A stretch of DNA of 64,000 nt from Olivibacter sitiensis DSM 17696. GTDB taxonomy: Bacteria; Bacteroidota; Bacteroidia; Sphingobacteriales; Sphingobacteriaceae. The notes below the pieces were generated by a model. It ran no database searches and had not been told where the DNA came from. It saw only the letters and a list, made by a program, of their open reading frames with translations. Every line of letters starts with the position of its first letter. The stretch's first letter is position 1. The position numbers and the translations under genes were made by a program. The stretch covers positions 1 to 64,000 of the forward strand of contig NZ_ATZA01000022.1 of assembly GCF_000427965.1 (NCBI RefSeq). The letters are read 5' to 3'. Positions 26,662 through 34,772 of the stretch are shown here, piece after piece.

Positions 26662-28194
26662 CTAATTTGCGGTAAGTGCTACCGGAGCCAGTTGCCTTGG
26701 TGATCCGTCAGGACCAACTGCGATGATTTGGTCAAATATAACCCTAGCTCCCGGGCTGATGCCGTTCAGTGCATTTTTCATTGCTGGGCTCAGCTGATTG
26801 TTGTTTGCACTTAATACAATCGCATCCGCTCTTGGATTGGCAATGATAAGACTGAATTTAGTGATATTAAACTTGGCGTCAAATTCGAAATTCTCCAACG
26901 TAGCAAACAGTGCACTTTGCGCTTTGATAGCTACAGTTGGCATGGAGCCTCCAGATTTGCCCGCAAACTTAGCAATTGGATCAGGAATACGCTTCACCCT
27001 GAACTCAGTAGTGCTCAACGTTTGTGATTTCCCTGGGGCTACTTCGGCGGTGATGGAAACCTTGGCAGTTCCTGGAGTCGTGGCGCGAACATTATACTTG
27101 CCATTGCTTCCAGATATTGTTCCTCCGCTCATACTCACCTTTATTTTGTCAGCAGGAATACCTGGTGCAGAGACAGAAACCGGATTGTCCACACCGATGT
27201 AGAAGACGTTCATCTTGTCTGGCGATACCACGGCAGATGGTCTTGCTACTGTGTACGATTGCTCTTTTGTAGTATAAGTTTTATCCGTGCCGTCGGTACC
27301 TTTTACAAGGATATTTGCCTTCCATGTGAACGTACCTTCCTTGCTTGTACTTACGGTATATAGGCCTCTTCCATCTTTAGTTGGCAAAGCGCTGCCACCT
27401 ACCGTAACCGTAGGGTTGGATTTACTGTCGTAAGCGGTCAAAAACACCTCTGCTTCATATGGTTGTCCTTGAATGAGGTAGGATGTGGGAGCCACAGCGA
27501 CAGCCTCGAACTGGTCAAGGGTTACAACAGCTTGATCCATTTGACCTAATATGCGTTTGACGACATCCGACTCGGCATTTTTTGCGTCTGCTTGTATTTT
27601 AGATAAAATAGTCATTGCAGCCGTCAAAGGAACGCCTTCCCCGAAATTTACTTGCTCCCAAGATCTTTTGGTACCCACAGCTTTCTTAGGGTCGTTTGCC
27701 TCTAGGGAGAATGTTGCCAATTCAGCATCTTTTGGACCTAGGATCTCGATGAGTTTTTCCCTGGTTTCATTGATTTTGTTTTTCAATTCCGTTGCCTTCT
27801 TACCATTTATCATGATACTTTGGGCAATATCGGTATTGTCTCTCATCTTGATGTCGCCAGTTTCCTCGTTTATTCCACCGCCATCATTTATGAACCGTTG
27901 TTTCAACTCCTCAATCATGGAGTTTAACTCTCCTGCCAATTGAGAAGCTTGTTTTGCTTTTTCATATATGGGCTTTGCCCTTTCTGGGTTATCCTTCAAT
28001 TTTGTCTGTTCAAAACTAGTAAACAGTTGTTCTACGGATGTACTCACGTTCGAAGTTGAGGTCTCCAGACTGTCATTAATAGTTTTGAACGCTTCTAATA
28101 TAGTATCCGAGACATTCAGCGCCAACATTGCTAGTAACACGAGGTACATAATGTTGATCATCTTCTGCCTAGTCGTTTCTTTTCCTCCAGCCAT
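26662..28194 (-). CDS. gldM: Gliding motility / type IX secretion motor protein GldM
   Basis: 510-aa inner-membrane protein whose dimer forms the rotor-like shaft of the type IX secretion and gliding motor, reaching through the periplasm. It starts MAGGKETTRQKMINIMYLVLLAMLALNVSD in two parts: a short cytosolic lead with the motor arginine R9, then one membrane helix (about 14-32). The remaining 475 residues are periplasmic. A helical first domain (about 35-220) is followed by Ig-like domains, including SYLIQGQPYEAEVFLTAYD and VFYIGVDNPVSVSAPGIPADK. Length equals the usual full protein. Its partner gldL lies 52 bp upstream. A strong terminator follows at once, and no gldN is present, which is unusual. 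Confidence 0.94.
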   Translation of the reverse strand: MAGGKETTRQKMINIMYLVLLAMLALNVSDTILEAFKTINDSLETSTSNVSTSVEQLFTSFEQTKLKDNPERAKPIYEKAKQASQLAGELNSMIEELKQRFINDGGGINEETGDIKMRDNTDIAQSIMINGKKATELKNKINETREKLIEILGPKDAELATFSLEANDPKKAVGTKRSWEQVNFGEGVPLTAAMTILSKIQADAKNAESDVVKRILGQMDQAVVTLDQFEAVAVAPTSYLIQGQPYEAEVFLTAYDSKSNPTVTVGGSALPTKDGRGLYTVSTSKEGTFTWKANILVKGTDGTDKTYTTKEQSYTVARPSAVVSPDKMNVFYIGVDNPVSVSAPGIPADKIKVSMSGGTISGSNGKYNVRATTPGTAKVSITAEVAPGKSQTLSTTEFRVKRIPDPIAKFAGKSGGSMPTVAIKAQSALFATLENFEFDAKFNITKFSLIIANPRADAIVLSANNNQLSPAMKNALNGISPGARVIFDQIIAVGPDGSPRQLAPVALTAN

Positions 28195-28246
28195 GCGTTT
28201 TTTTTTCTTTAGTTTATTATAAAAAAATAAGTGTAAAGCAGGGGGC

Positions 28247-29050
28247 TTAGACCCTAGGCTGGTTCAACGCAGAAAGCATGTTGCCGTATATTGAGTTTAA
28301 TGTAGCGACATTCTTGGCGAGTTTGTTGGCTTCTTCTTTGAATTTGGCCGTGTTTTCTGAGGAGTCTGCGAAGTTTTGCAGTGTTTCAGCTAAGTTGGTA
28401 TAGTAGCTGTTGATTTTCTGTAGGTTGCTGCTAGATTCTTTCAATTCAGATTCATAAATGCTGTTCAAAGCACCTAGATTGGTCGCCAGTTTAGTAACTT
28501 GTGTTTGATAGGCTTCCGTGTCGGTTTTGGTTTCGCCTATAGAAGACAAATTACTTGTTGCCTTTTCGAAAGCGATACTCAAACTGTCAAATTTACTACT
28601 TGCGGTCCTAAGTTTTTCCGAGAACTCACGTGTATCTAGCGATGCATCTGCAATTTGGTTGATTGCGCCGATTTTTTCACTAAATACTTTCAGGCCAGCG
28701 CCCAATTGTTCGAAACTTTTTGGTGAGAGATTGGCGTCATTCAGCATTTTGTCCAAAGCTGCGGTACTGCTAGGAGCAGCTGCAACATTTTGCCTTACAG
28801 GCAGTGGGCCGCTATAATCGTCTGCCAATTCTGGATATACTTTTTCCCAATGTGGATCTTCCGCAGGCGGATATAGACCTGTAAGAAAGAAAAGGATGGC
28901 CTCTATTGTCAAACCTGCACCTATGAGATAGGTTCCCAACGAACCTCCCCAGTGGTTGATTTTAAACATTGCTCCAATAATTACGATACTAGCTCCCCAT
29001 GAAATTGCAACGTGCAACCATCCGGGGTTTTTTCCTTTAGCTTTTGCCAT
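28247..29050 (-). CDS. gldL: Gliding motility / type IX secretion motor protein GldL
   Basis: 267-aa inner-membrane proton channel; a GldL pentamer surrounds the GldM helices and powers the type IX motor. Two membrane helices lie at about residues 14-32 and 38-58. Polar residues known to matter in the family are present: K30, H33 and E50 in TIEAILFFLTG. The conserved short linker GLYPPAEDPHWEKVYPELADD follows, then a cytosolic tail of about 180 residues with coiled-coil character (repeats of KFDSLSIAFEKATSNL type). Normally gldK precedes this gene; here the next gene upstream is ugd, on the opposite strand. Confidence 0.94.
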   Translation of the reverse strand: MAKAKGKNPGWLHVAISWGASIVIIGAMFKINHWGGSLGTYLIGAGLTIEAILFFLTGLYPPAEDPHWEKVYPELADDYSGPLPVRQNVAAAPSSTAALDKMLNDANLSPKSFEQLGAGLKVFSEKIGAINQIADASLDTREFSEKLRTASSKFDSLSIAFEKATSNLSSIGETKTDTEAYQTQVTKLATNLGALNSIYESELKESSSNLQKINSYYTNLAETLQNFADSSENTAKFKEEANKLAKNVATLNSIYGNMLSALNQPRV

Positions 29051-29263
29051 GACGCTGTGTAAATTTTGTCCTAAATTTTAAAGTGTAAATAAAAATCGAT
29101 TTGTAAATTTTTTCCGAATATAAGGCATTTCTCGCACTAAGAAATAAAAAAACGGAAAAAAACTCTGAAATACCATCAATTAGGTATGCTTATGTGACTA
29201 AATCGTGTTGGGAAATACAAAAAAAACCTTAAACTTGCCAAAACTTTAAGAGATAGATAAGAC

Positions 29264-30655
29264 ATGAGCATTAGTAAAATTTGTTGTATTGGAGCTGGAT
29301 ATGTAGGTGGGCCGACAATGGCCATTATTGCCAAACAGTGCCCTCATATAAGGGTGACTGTAGTAGACCTAAATGAAGCAAGAATAGCTGCATGGAATGA
29401 TCCCGATGTCGAAAAAATCCCGGTCTACGAACCCGGGTTAAGTGCGGTAGTAGCAGAGGCTAGAGGGCGAAATTTGTTTTTTTCAACAGATGTAGAAAGT
29501 GCGATTGAGGATGCTGAGTTGATTTTTATATCTGTAAATACGCCAACTAAGACGTATGGTGCAGGTAAAGGACAAGCAGCCGACTTAAAGTGGATAGAAT
29601 TGTGTGCCCGTCAAATCGCTCGGGTTGCTAAATCGGATAAAATTATCGTTGAAAAATCTACTCTTCCTGTTCGTACTGCCAGTGCGTTGAAGGACATTTT
29701 GCAAAATACGGGAAATGGAGTAAACTTCAGGATTCTGTCTAACCCAGAGTTTTTGGCTGAAGGAACAGCCGTGGAAGATCTTTTTGAACCAGATAGGGTG
29801 TTGATTGGTGGCGACCAAAGCGAAGAGGGGCGAGAAGCCATTGAAGCATTGGTGGAGATTTATGCAAATTGGGTGCCTCGTGAAAGGATCCTTACAACTA
29901 ATATCTGGTCTTCCGAGCTGTCCAAGCTTACTGCTAATGCCTATTTAGCACAGCGTGTTTCTTCTATTAACTCATTGTCAGAGCTTTGCGAGTATACGGA
30001 GGCCGATATAAATGAAGTAGCCAGGGCGATAGGTACCGATAGTAGGATTGGGCCTAAATTCTTAAAGGCATCCGTGGGTTTTGGTGGTTCATGTTTCCAA
30101 AAGGATATCCTAAACTTGGTTTATATCGCCCGTTCATATGGATTGACCGAAGTGGCTGATTATTGGGAGCAGGTCATCATCATGAATGATCATCAAAAAC
30201 GCCGTTTTGCAAACAAGATTATTCAAAAATTATATAATACGGTAAATGGCAAGAAAATTGCGTTTTTGGGCTGGGCTTTTAAGAAAGACACGAACGATAC
30301 CAGGGAATCTGCCGCCATTTATGTAGCCGATCACTTATTGCATGAGCAAGCTAATATTGCCGTTTATGATCCAAAGGTTACGGAGCAACAAGTATTGACT
30401 GATATGGACTATTTGGATACGCGGTCTCCTGAAGAAAACAGAAAGCTCATAAAGACATATCAGGATCCCTATGAGGCATGCAAAGATGCCCATGCGATCG
30501 CCATTTTGACAGAATGGGACGAATTTAAATCATATGATTGGAAGCGGATATACGACAATATGCTCAAACCTGCAAACATTTTTGATGGTAGGAACTTATT
30601 AGACAAGGCTGCATTGCAGCAAATAGGATTTAAGGTTTGGGCAATAGGAAGCTAG
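29264..30655 (+). CDS. ugd: UDP-glucose 6-dehydrogenase
   Basis: 463-aa NAD-dependent enzyme that oxidises UDP-glucose to UDP-glucuronate, a precursor for acidic polysaccharides. It is closer to the animal/plant form than to the short bacterial one: [18 protein letters not shown] at the start, [19 protein letters not shown] near 92, [23 protein letters not shown] near 162, and the catalytic C277 in [28 protein letters not shown] binds the UDP-sugar near 332. It opens the polysaccharide region and is followed 51 bp later by the phosphohexomutase. The two could supply UDP-glucuronate in steps via glucose 1-phosphate. Confidence 0.94.
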   Translation: MSISKICCIGAGYVGGPTMAIIAKQCPHIRVTVVDLNEARIAAWNDPDVEKIPVYEPGLSAVVAEARGRNLFFSTDVESAIEDAELIFISVNTPTKTYGAGKGQAADLKWIELCARQIARVAKSDKIIVEKSTLPVRTASALKDILQNTGNGVNFRILSNPEFLAEGTAVEDLFEPDRVLIGGDQSEEGREAIEALVEIYANWVPRERILTTNIWSSELSKLTANAYLAQRVSSINSLSELCEYTEADINEVARAIGTDSRIGPKFLKASVGFGGSCFQKDILNLVYIARSYGLTEVADYWEQVIIMNDHQKRRFANKIIQKLYNTVNGKKIAFLGWAFKKDTNDTRESAAIYVADHLLHEQANIAVYDPKVTEQQVLTDMDYLDTRSPEENRKLIKTYQDPYEACKDAHAIAILTEWDEFKSYDWKRIYDNMLKPANIFDGRNLLDKAALQQIGFKVWAIGS

Positions 30656-30706
30656 TGGATGTCTATTTTGCGAACAATGTTTTGGTTTAATTTTTTTCAT
30701 TAATAT

Positions 30707-32443
30707 ATGGCTTTGGACACACTTGAAGCAACTGTTAAAACAAGGATAGATCAATGGTTGAGCGGCAATTACGACGAAGAAACCAAGAAGACGATACGGG
30801 AACTCCTGAACGCAGGAAGCTACGATGAATTAACCGACTCTTTTTATAAGGACCTTGAATTTGGTACTGGCGGCCTTCGAGGGATAATGGGCGTGGGGAC
30901 CAATAGGATGAACAAATATACCGTTGGACTCGCTACCCAAGGCTTTGCCAATTATCTAAAGAAGCAAGGCTACAATACCATTAAAGTAGCGATAAGCTAC
31001 GATAGCCGAAATAATTCAAAGGAGTTCGCCCAGACAGTGGCCGACATATTCTCGTCTAATGATATTGAGGTTTATTTGTTCTCTTCTTTGAGGCCTACCC
31101 CCCTTTTATCCTATGCCGTTCGTAAGCTGCATTGCCAGGCCGGGGTAATGCTTACTGCATCGCACAATCCCAAAGAGTATAATGGATACAAGGCATACTG
31201 GAATGATGGAGGGCAATTGGTACCTCCTCATGACGAGGCCGTAATTCACGAAGTGAATCAAGTTTCAATAGAGGATTTGGATTTTGGAGGGAAGCAGGAA
31301 AATATACACCTGCTTAAGGAGGAGCTCGATGATCAATATATTGAAGAAGCATTAAAGCTGAAGCTCAACGCGAAAGCTGTCGAAGAAGCGTCAGATCTAA
31401 AGATTGTTTATAGCCCGATTCACGGAACGGGAATTACCTTGGTACCCAAGGCGCTTAAGGCTTGGGGATTTAAAGATGTGCTGTTGGTGGATGAACAGGC
31501 CGAACCAAATGGCAATTTCCCAACGGTTGTTTATCCAAATCCCGAGGAGAAGGAAGCTATGTCTATGGCATTGAATAAAGGACAGGCTCTTTCTGCCGAT
31601 TTGGTACTAGCGACCGATCCTGATGCGGATAGAGTGGGCGTTGGTTGTAAGAATATAGCTGGAGAATGGCAGCTGCTTAACGGGAACCAAATCGGAAGCC
31701 TTTTGGTAGATTATGTGTTGAGTTCCAAACATGCATCTGGCAATCTGAAGGACAACGACTATGTTTGTAAGACCATAGTCACTACCGAACTTATTGCCCA
31801 GATAGCAAAAGCATATGGAGTGCCAGTGTATGATGTGTTGACGGGATTTAAATATATCGGACAACTGATCACTCAGCGAGAAGGCAAACAGGAGTTTTTG
31901 GTGGGAGGAGAAGAAAGTTATGGTTTCTTGGTGGGGGAGATGGTAAGGGATAAGGATGCGGTGATTTCATGCGTTTTCATAGCGGAGATGGCTGCATTTT
32001 ACAAAACAAAAGGGAAAACCTTGTTTGAAGCGCTGCTAGAGCTATACGTGAAGTATGGATTTTATAAGGAAAAGTTAATATCTGTTACCAAAAAGGGCAA
32101 GGCAGGTGCAGAGGAAATCAAAGCGATGATGGAAAGGCTCAGGCTAGATATGCCAAGGTCATTGGGTGGCTATGAGGTGGCACATGTGAGAGATTATGCA
32201 AATAGCATAGAAACTGATATGGAAAGTCTTGAATCGCGGACCATAGACCTACCTAAGTCTGACGTGCTCCAGTTTATTACTAAAGATGGAAGTGTCATTT
32301 CTGCTAGGCCATCGGGCACAGAACCCAAAATAAAATTCTATTGCAGTGCGAAGATGCCGCTAAAAGATATAGATAGCTACGATGAAGTAAATGGAAAATT
32401 AGACGATAAGATTGACGCCATGATGAAGGATATCTTGTCTTAA
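30707..32443 (+). CDS. Phosphoglucomutase / phosphomannomutase (alpha-D-phosphohexomutase)
   Basis: 578-aa cytosolic mutase of the PGM2-like subgroup that interconverts hexose 6- and 1-phosphates. The phosphoserine is S152 in VMLTASHNPKEYNGYKAYW. The metal loop DPDADRVGVG lies near 305, the sugar-binding loop GGEESYGFLVGE near 402, and the phosphate-binding SARPSGTEPKIKFY near 532. FGTGGLRGIMGVGTNRMN near 50 is characteristic of the longer subgroup. It sits directly after ugd and ends in a clear terminator, so the two form a nucleotide-sugar supply unit. Glucose is the most likely substrate; mannose or ribose phosphates are possible. Confidence 0.9.
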   Translation: MALDTLEATVKTRIDQWLSGNYDEETKKTIRELLNAGSYDELTDSFYKDLEFGTGGLRGIMGVGTNRMNKYTVGLATQGFANYLKKQGYNTIKVAISYDSRNNSKEFAQTVADIFSSNDIEVYLFSSLRPTPLLSYAVRKLHCQAGVMLTASHNPKEYNGYKAYWNDGGQLVPPHDEAVIHEVNQVSIEDLDFGGKQENIHLLKEELDDQYIEEALKLKLNAKAVEEASDLKIVYSPIHGTGITLVPKALKAWGFKDVLLVDEQAEPNGNFPTVVYPNPEEKEAMSMALNKGQALSADLVLATDPDADRVGVGCKNIAGEWQLLNGNQIGSLLVDYVLSSKHASGNLKDNDYVCKTIVTTELIAQIAKAYGVPVYDVLTGFKYIGQLITQREGKQEFLVGGEESYGFLVGEMVRDKDAVISCVFIAEMAAFYKTKGKTLFEALLELYVKYGFYKEKLISVTKKGKAGAEEIKAMMERLRLDMPRSLGGYEVAHVRDYANSIETDMESLESRTIDLPKSDVLQFITKDGSVISARPSGTEPKIKFYCSAKMPLKDIDSYDEVNGKLDDKIDAMMKDILS

Positions 32444-32467
32444 ATCTTAGAGTTTGTTTTAATTGAG

Positions 32468-32507
32468 CCTAAAAAAAGTCTGCCCATTCTTTTTTTAGGT
32501 TTTTTTG
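32468..32507 (+). terminator. Intrinsic terminator after the phosphohexomutase gene
   Basis: CCTAAAAAAAG (32468-32478) pairs with CTTTTTTTAGG (32489-32499) around a 10-nt loop, followed by a run of T to 32506. Confidence 0.85.
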
Positions 32508-32612
32508 TTTGTGTGCCTTTCACTACCTATTATATCGCCAAAGGCAATTGTCAGATAGACATTGTTGACATTATCGTTATGTTTAATATCGATACACCTT
32601 TAAGGATTACCT

Positions 32613-32623
32613 CCCCCCCCCCC
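32613..32623. repeat. Homopolymer tract of 11 C
   Basis: An uninterrupted C11 run lies in AT-rich non-coding DNA, about 540 bp before rmlD. G/C runs of this length are rare by chance and prone to slipped-strand length change. Confidence 0.85.
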
Positions 32624-32703
32624 AGTTGCCGATATAAATTAAGCTAAAAGTTTATCATTTCTTCTGTTTGAGCAGGAAGTTCCAAAGTTTATTTTCTTTT
32701 TGT

Positions 32704-32722
32704 TATCACATTTTTATCACAT
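32704..32722. repeat. Two TATCACAT repeats one helical turn apart
   Basis: TATCACAT occurs at 32704-32711 and 32715-32722, period 11 bp. This is a spacing seen in binding sites for cooperating regulators, such as response regulators. Confidence 0.4.
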
Positions 32723-33023
32723 ATTGTTTTTTATTTTGATAGAAATAAAATTAATTTTTGTTTTATTAGTTTGTTTTTTGTTTTTTTGTTTAGTATTTTT
32801 TGTTTTTCCAATGATTTTGTAGGTAGTTTTTTGTGTATGGAGAAAATATACTTTAGAGAGGGCTCGTTATATTTCTATCATTTTCTTTTTTCTAGTATGG
32901 CGGCATATTTTCTTCTTTCTGGAAGTTTATTTTTTCAACACGAAATTTATCTGTAAAAAGTTACTTCTAAGGTCAGGCAGACTGATGTATCTTGATTTTA
33001 GAAGGATTATATCGGGTTGCAGG

Positions 33024-33050
33024 TTCTTGAACCATTGTTCAAGAGTTTTT
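33024..33050 (+). terminator. Attenuator-like terminator inside the polysaccharide leader
   Basis: TCTTGAAC (33025-33032) pairs with GTTCAAGA (33037-33044) around loop CATT; G33045 and then five T follow. It lies 110 bp before rmlD on the same strand, where an unprocessed transcript from the leader would end early. Confidence 0.5.
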
Positions 33051-33160
33051 GTGGTTCGATAGGGAAATTTCGAAAAATGCGAGGGCAGAAATTACTGTTC
33101 CTGAATATTAAAATTGTTATTTATTTGCTATAATTGCATAAATAATCTAAAACTGAAAAC

Positions 33161-34012
33161 TTGAAAACAGTAGTTTTTGGAGGGAGCGGACAGTTGGGGC
33201 AGTGCTTAGCGGAGCAAGTTCAAGGGAACCCCAATTATGTTTTCTTATCCTCAGATGAAGGCAACGTAACAAAGGCTGATCAATTGAGGCATTTGTTTGA
33301 AAAACTTAAACCTGACGTCGTGGTCAACTGTGCCGCCTACACTGCTGTCGATAAGGCAGAAGACGAAATAGACCTTGCCTATGCCATCAACTCACATGCC
33401 GTAAAAAACCTAGCCATATTATCCAAAGAATATAACTCAAAGTTAATACATATTTCGACTGATTTTGTGTTTGAAGGCAATAAGGTTGGATTATTGGCAG
33501 AAGATGATGAATGCAAACCCCAGGGCGTATATGGTGCTAGCAAACTGGAAGGTGAAGAAAATATCCGTGCCATACACAGCAAATATTTTATCGTGCGTAC
33601 AAGTTGGCTCTATTCGGAGTATGGCGGCAATTTCGTGAAAACGATGCTAAGACTTGCAGATAGTAGAAACGAGTTATCGGTAGTGAGTGATCAGGTAGGA
33701 ACACCTACTTATGCGATGGACTTGGCGGCTTTCATCCTTAATTTAATATCGTCCAAAAGCGAAACCTACGGGCTATACCATTATAGTGATATGGGGGTAG
33801 CCAGTTGGTACGATTTTGCGCACTCCATTTTTGACCTAGGAGAAAAAAAAATAAACTTAAGTGCAATTAAGACAAGCCAGTATCCTACTAGGGCTAGGCG
33901 GCCTTTTAATTCCGTGATGGACAAATCCAAGGTAATAGCAACTTTTGGTGAACACATTCCTCATTGGCGTGACAGTTTGCGTATTTGTTTAAAGAATTTA
34001 GTAAAAAAATAA
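33161..34012 (+). CDS. rmlD: dTDP-4-dehydrorhamnose reductase family protein
   Basis: 283-aa short-chain dehydrogenase that, by family, reduces dTDP-4-keto-L-rhamnose to dTDP-L-rhamnose for polysaccharide synthesis. The nucleotide loop GGSGQLGQ is at residues 7-14, NCAAYTAVDKAE near 57, ISTDFVFEG near 100, and the catalytic YGASKLEGE near 124 with its Y and K. The usual STDYVFDG is here STDFVFEG. The start codon is TTG at 33161, since the Rossmann strand begins at once and a stop lies in frame 18 nt upstream. The other rhamnose genes (rmlA, B, C) are absent here, so a different 4-keto sugar is possible. Confidence 0.85.
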   Translation: MKTVVFGGSGQLGQCLAEQVQGNPNYVFLSSDEGNVTKADQLRHLFEKLKPDVVVNCAAYTAVDKAEDEIDLAYAINSHAVKNLAILSKEYNSKLIHISTDFVFEGNKVGLLAEDDECKPQGVYGASKLEGEENIRAIHSKYFIVRTSWLYSEYGGNFVKTMLRLADSRNELSVVSDQVGTPTYAMDLAAFILNLISSKSETYGLYHYSDMGVASWYDFAHSIFDLGEKKINLSAIKTSQYPTRARRPFNSVMDKSKVIATFGEHIPHWRDSLRICLKNLVKK

Positions 34013-34058
34013 TTGCTTATAGGTGGTCGTAATATTTAAAAATAGACTTTTTTATTGT

Positions 34059-34772
34059 ATGAATTTGAAAATCGATAAATGGTTGATTCTGTTGGCGGTA
34101 GCGATGCTTTGGTGTATTCCTGTCAAATCACAGAGCATGCTTGAGGAGGTGTCCTATGAGGATCTGGAAACACTGATTAACACTGCCAAGGAAAACTATC
34201 CAAAAATCCACGCTATGAGCAAACAAGTGGATATTGCCAACGTGGAAATAACAAGTGCTAAATTGGGGTGGTTTAAGCCGCTATCGATCATGTATTATTA
34301 CACACCTTCATGGAGCTGGGCTGGGACTGACGATAGATTCTTTATGTTCAATGGCTTTCAATTTGGGATAATGCTCAACGTAGGCACATTGTTGCAAACA
34401 CCATCGGAAATTAAGAAAGCTAAATTGTTCAAGGATTTTGCGGAATTAAACGGCGAGGAATATGTCCTATCCTTAACAAAGGAAGTGAAGAATAGGTATT
34501 ACGCACTTATTGGTGCAAAAAACATGCTTAACGTTCGGATGAAAGCCAGTATTGATGCAGCGACCCTGCAAAAGGACATGAATTTTCGATATCAAAAAGG
34601 AGAGGTGTCGTTTGAGGACTTGATAAAATATAACAGTGACGTAACCCAGCACAGCATAGATAGGATTATAGCTGAACAGGATTACCTCACTAGCGTTGCC
34701 AACTTGGAGGAGTTAATAGGAGTACCTTTAGACACAGTCATAAAAATTCAACTACACAATGGAGATAACTAA
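34059..34772 (+). CDS. TolC-like outer-membrane protein, half length
   Basis: 237-aa exported protein with a signal peptide (about residues 1-26, ending VKSQS). One set of TolC-type long helices follows: LETLINTAKENYPKIHAMSKQVDIANVEI, given here in parts as LETLINTAKENYPK and KQVDIANVEITSAK, then EYVLSLTKEVKNRYYALIGAKN and YQKGEVSFEDLIKYNSDVTQ. A full outer-membrane efflux protein has two such repeats in about 420-490 residues, so this is a half-size form. The start is ATG 34059; an upstream TTG adds 12 residues before the signal peptide. It overlaps the Wzc-like gene by 14 nt, which suggests the two act together in polymer export, in place of a Wza channel. Confidence 0.72.
   Translation: MNLKIDKWLILLAVAMLWCIPVKSQSMLEEVSYEDLETLINTAKENYPKIHAMSKQVDIANVEITSAKLGWFKPLSIMYYYTPSWSWAGTDDRFFMFNGFQFGIMLNVGTLLQTPSEIKKAKLFKDFAELNGEEYVLSLTKEVKNRYYALIGAKNMLNVRMKASIDAATLQKDMNFRYQKGEVSFEDLIKYNSDVTQHSIDRIIAEQDYLTSVANLEELIGVPLDTVIKIQLHNGDN

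Larger units (their letters stand above)
32444..33160. other. 717-bp leader / intergenic region before the polysaccharide operon
   Basis: It holds the phosphohexomutase terminator (32468-32507), a run of 11 C (32613-32623), two TATCACAT direct repeats 11 bp apart (32704-32722), a T-rich stretch (about 32725-32820) and an attenuator-like hairpin (33024-33050). The frame 32837-32956 would encode 39 hydrophobic residues but looks like noise of AT-rich DNA. The length and content suggest a regulated leader. Confidence 0.55.

Noticed and set aside
32771-32956. 61-aa hydrophobic frame in the polysaccharide leader
   Set aside because: TTG start and extreme F/S/L content follow from T-rich DNA; no family match and no ribosome binding site.
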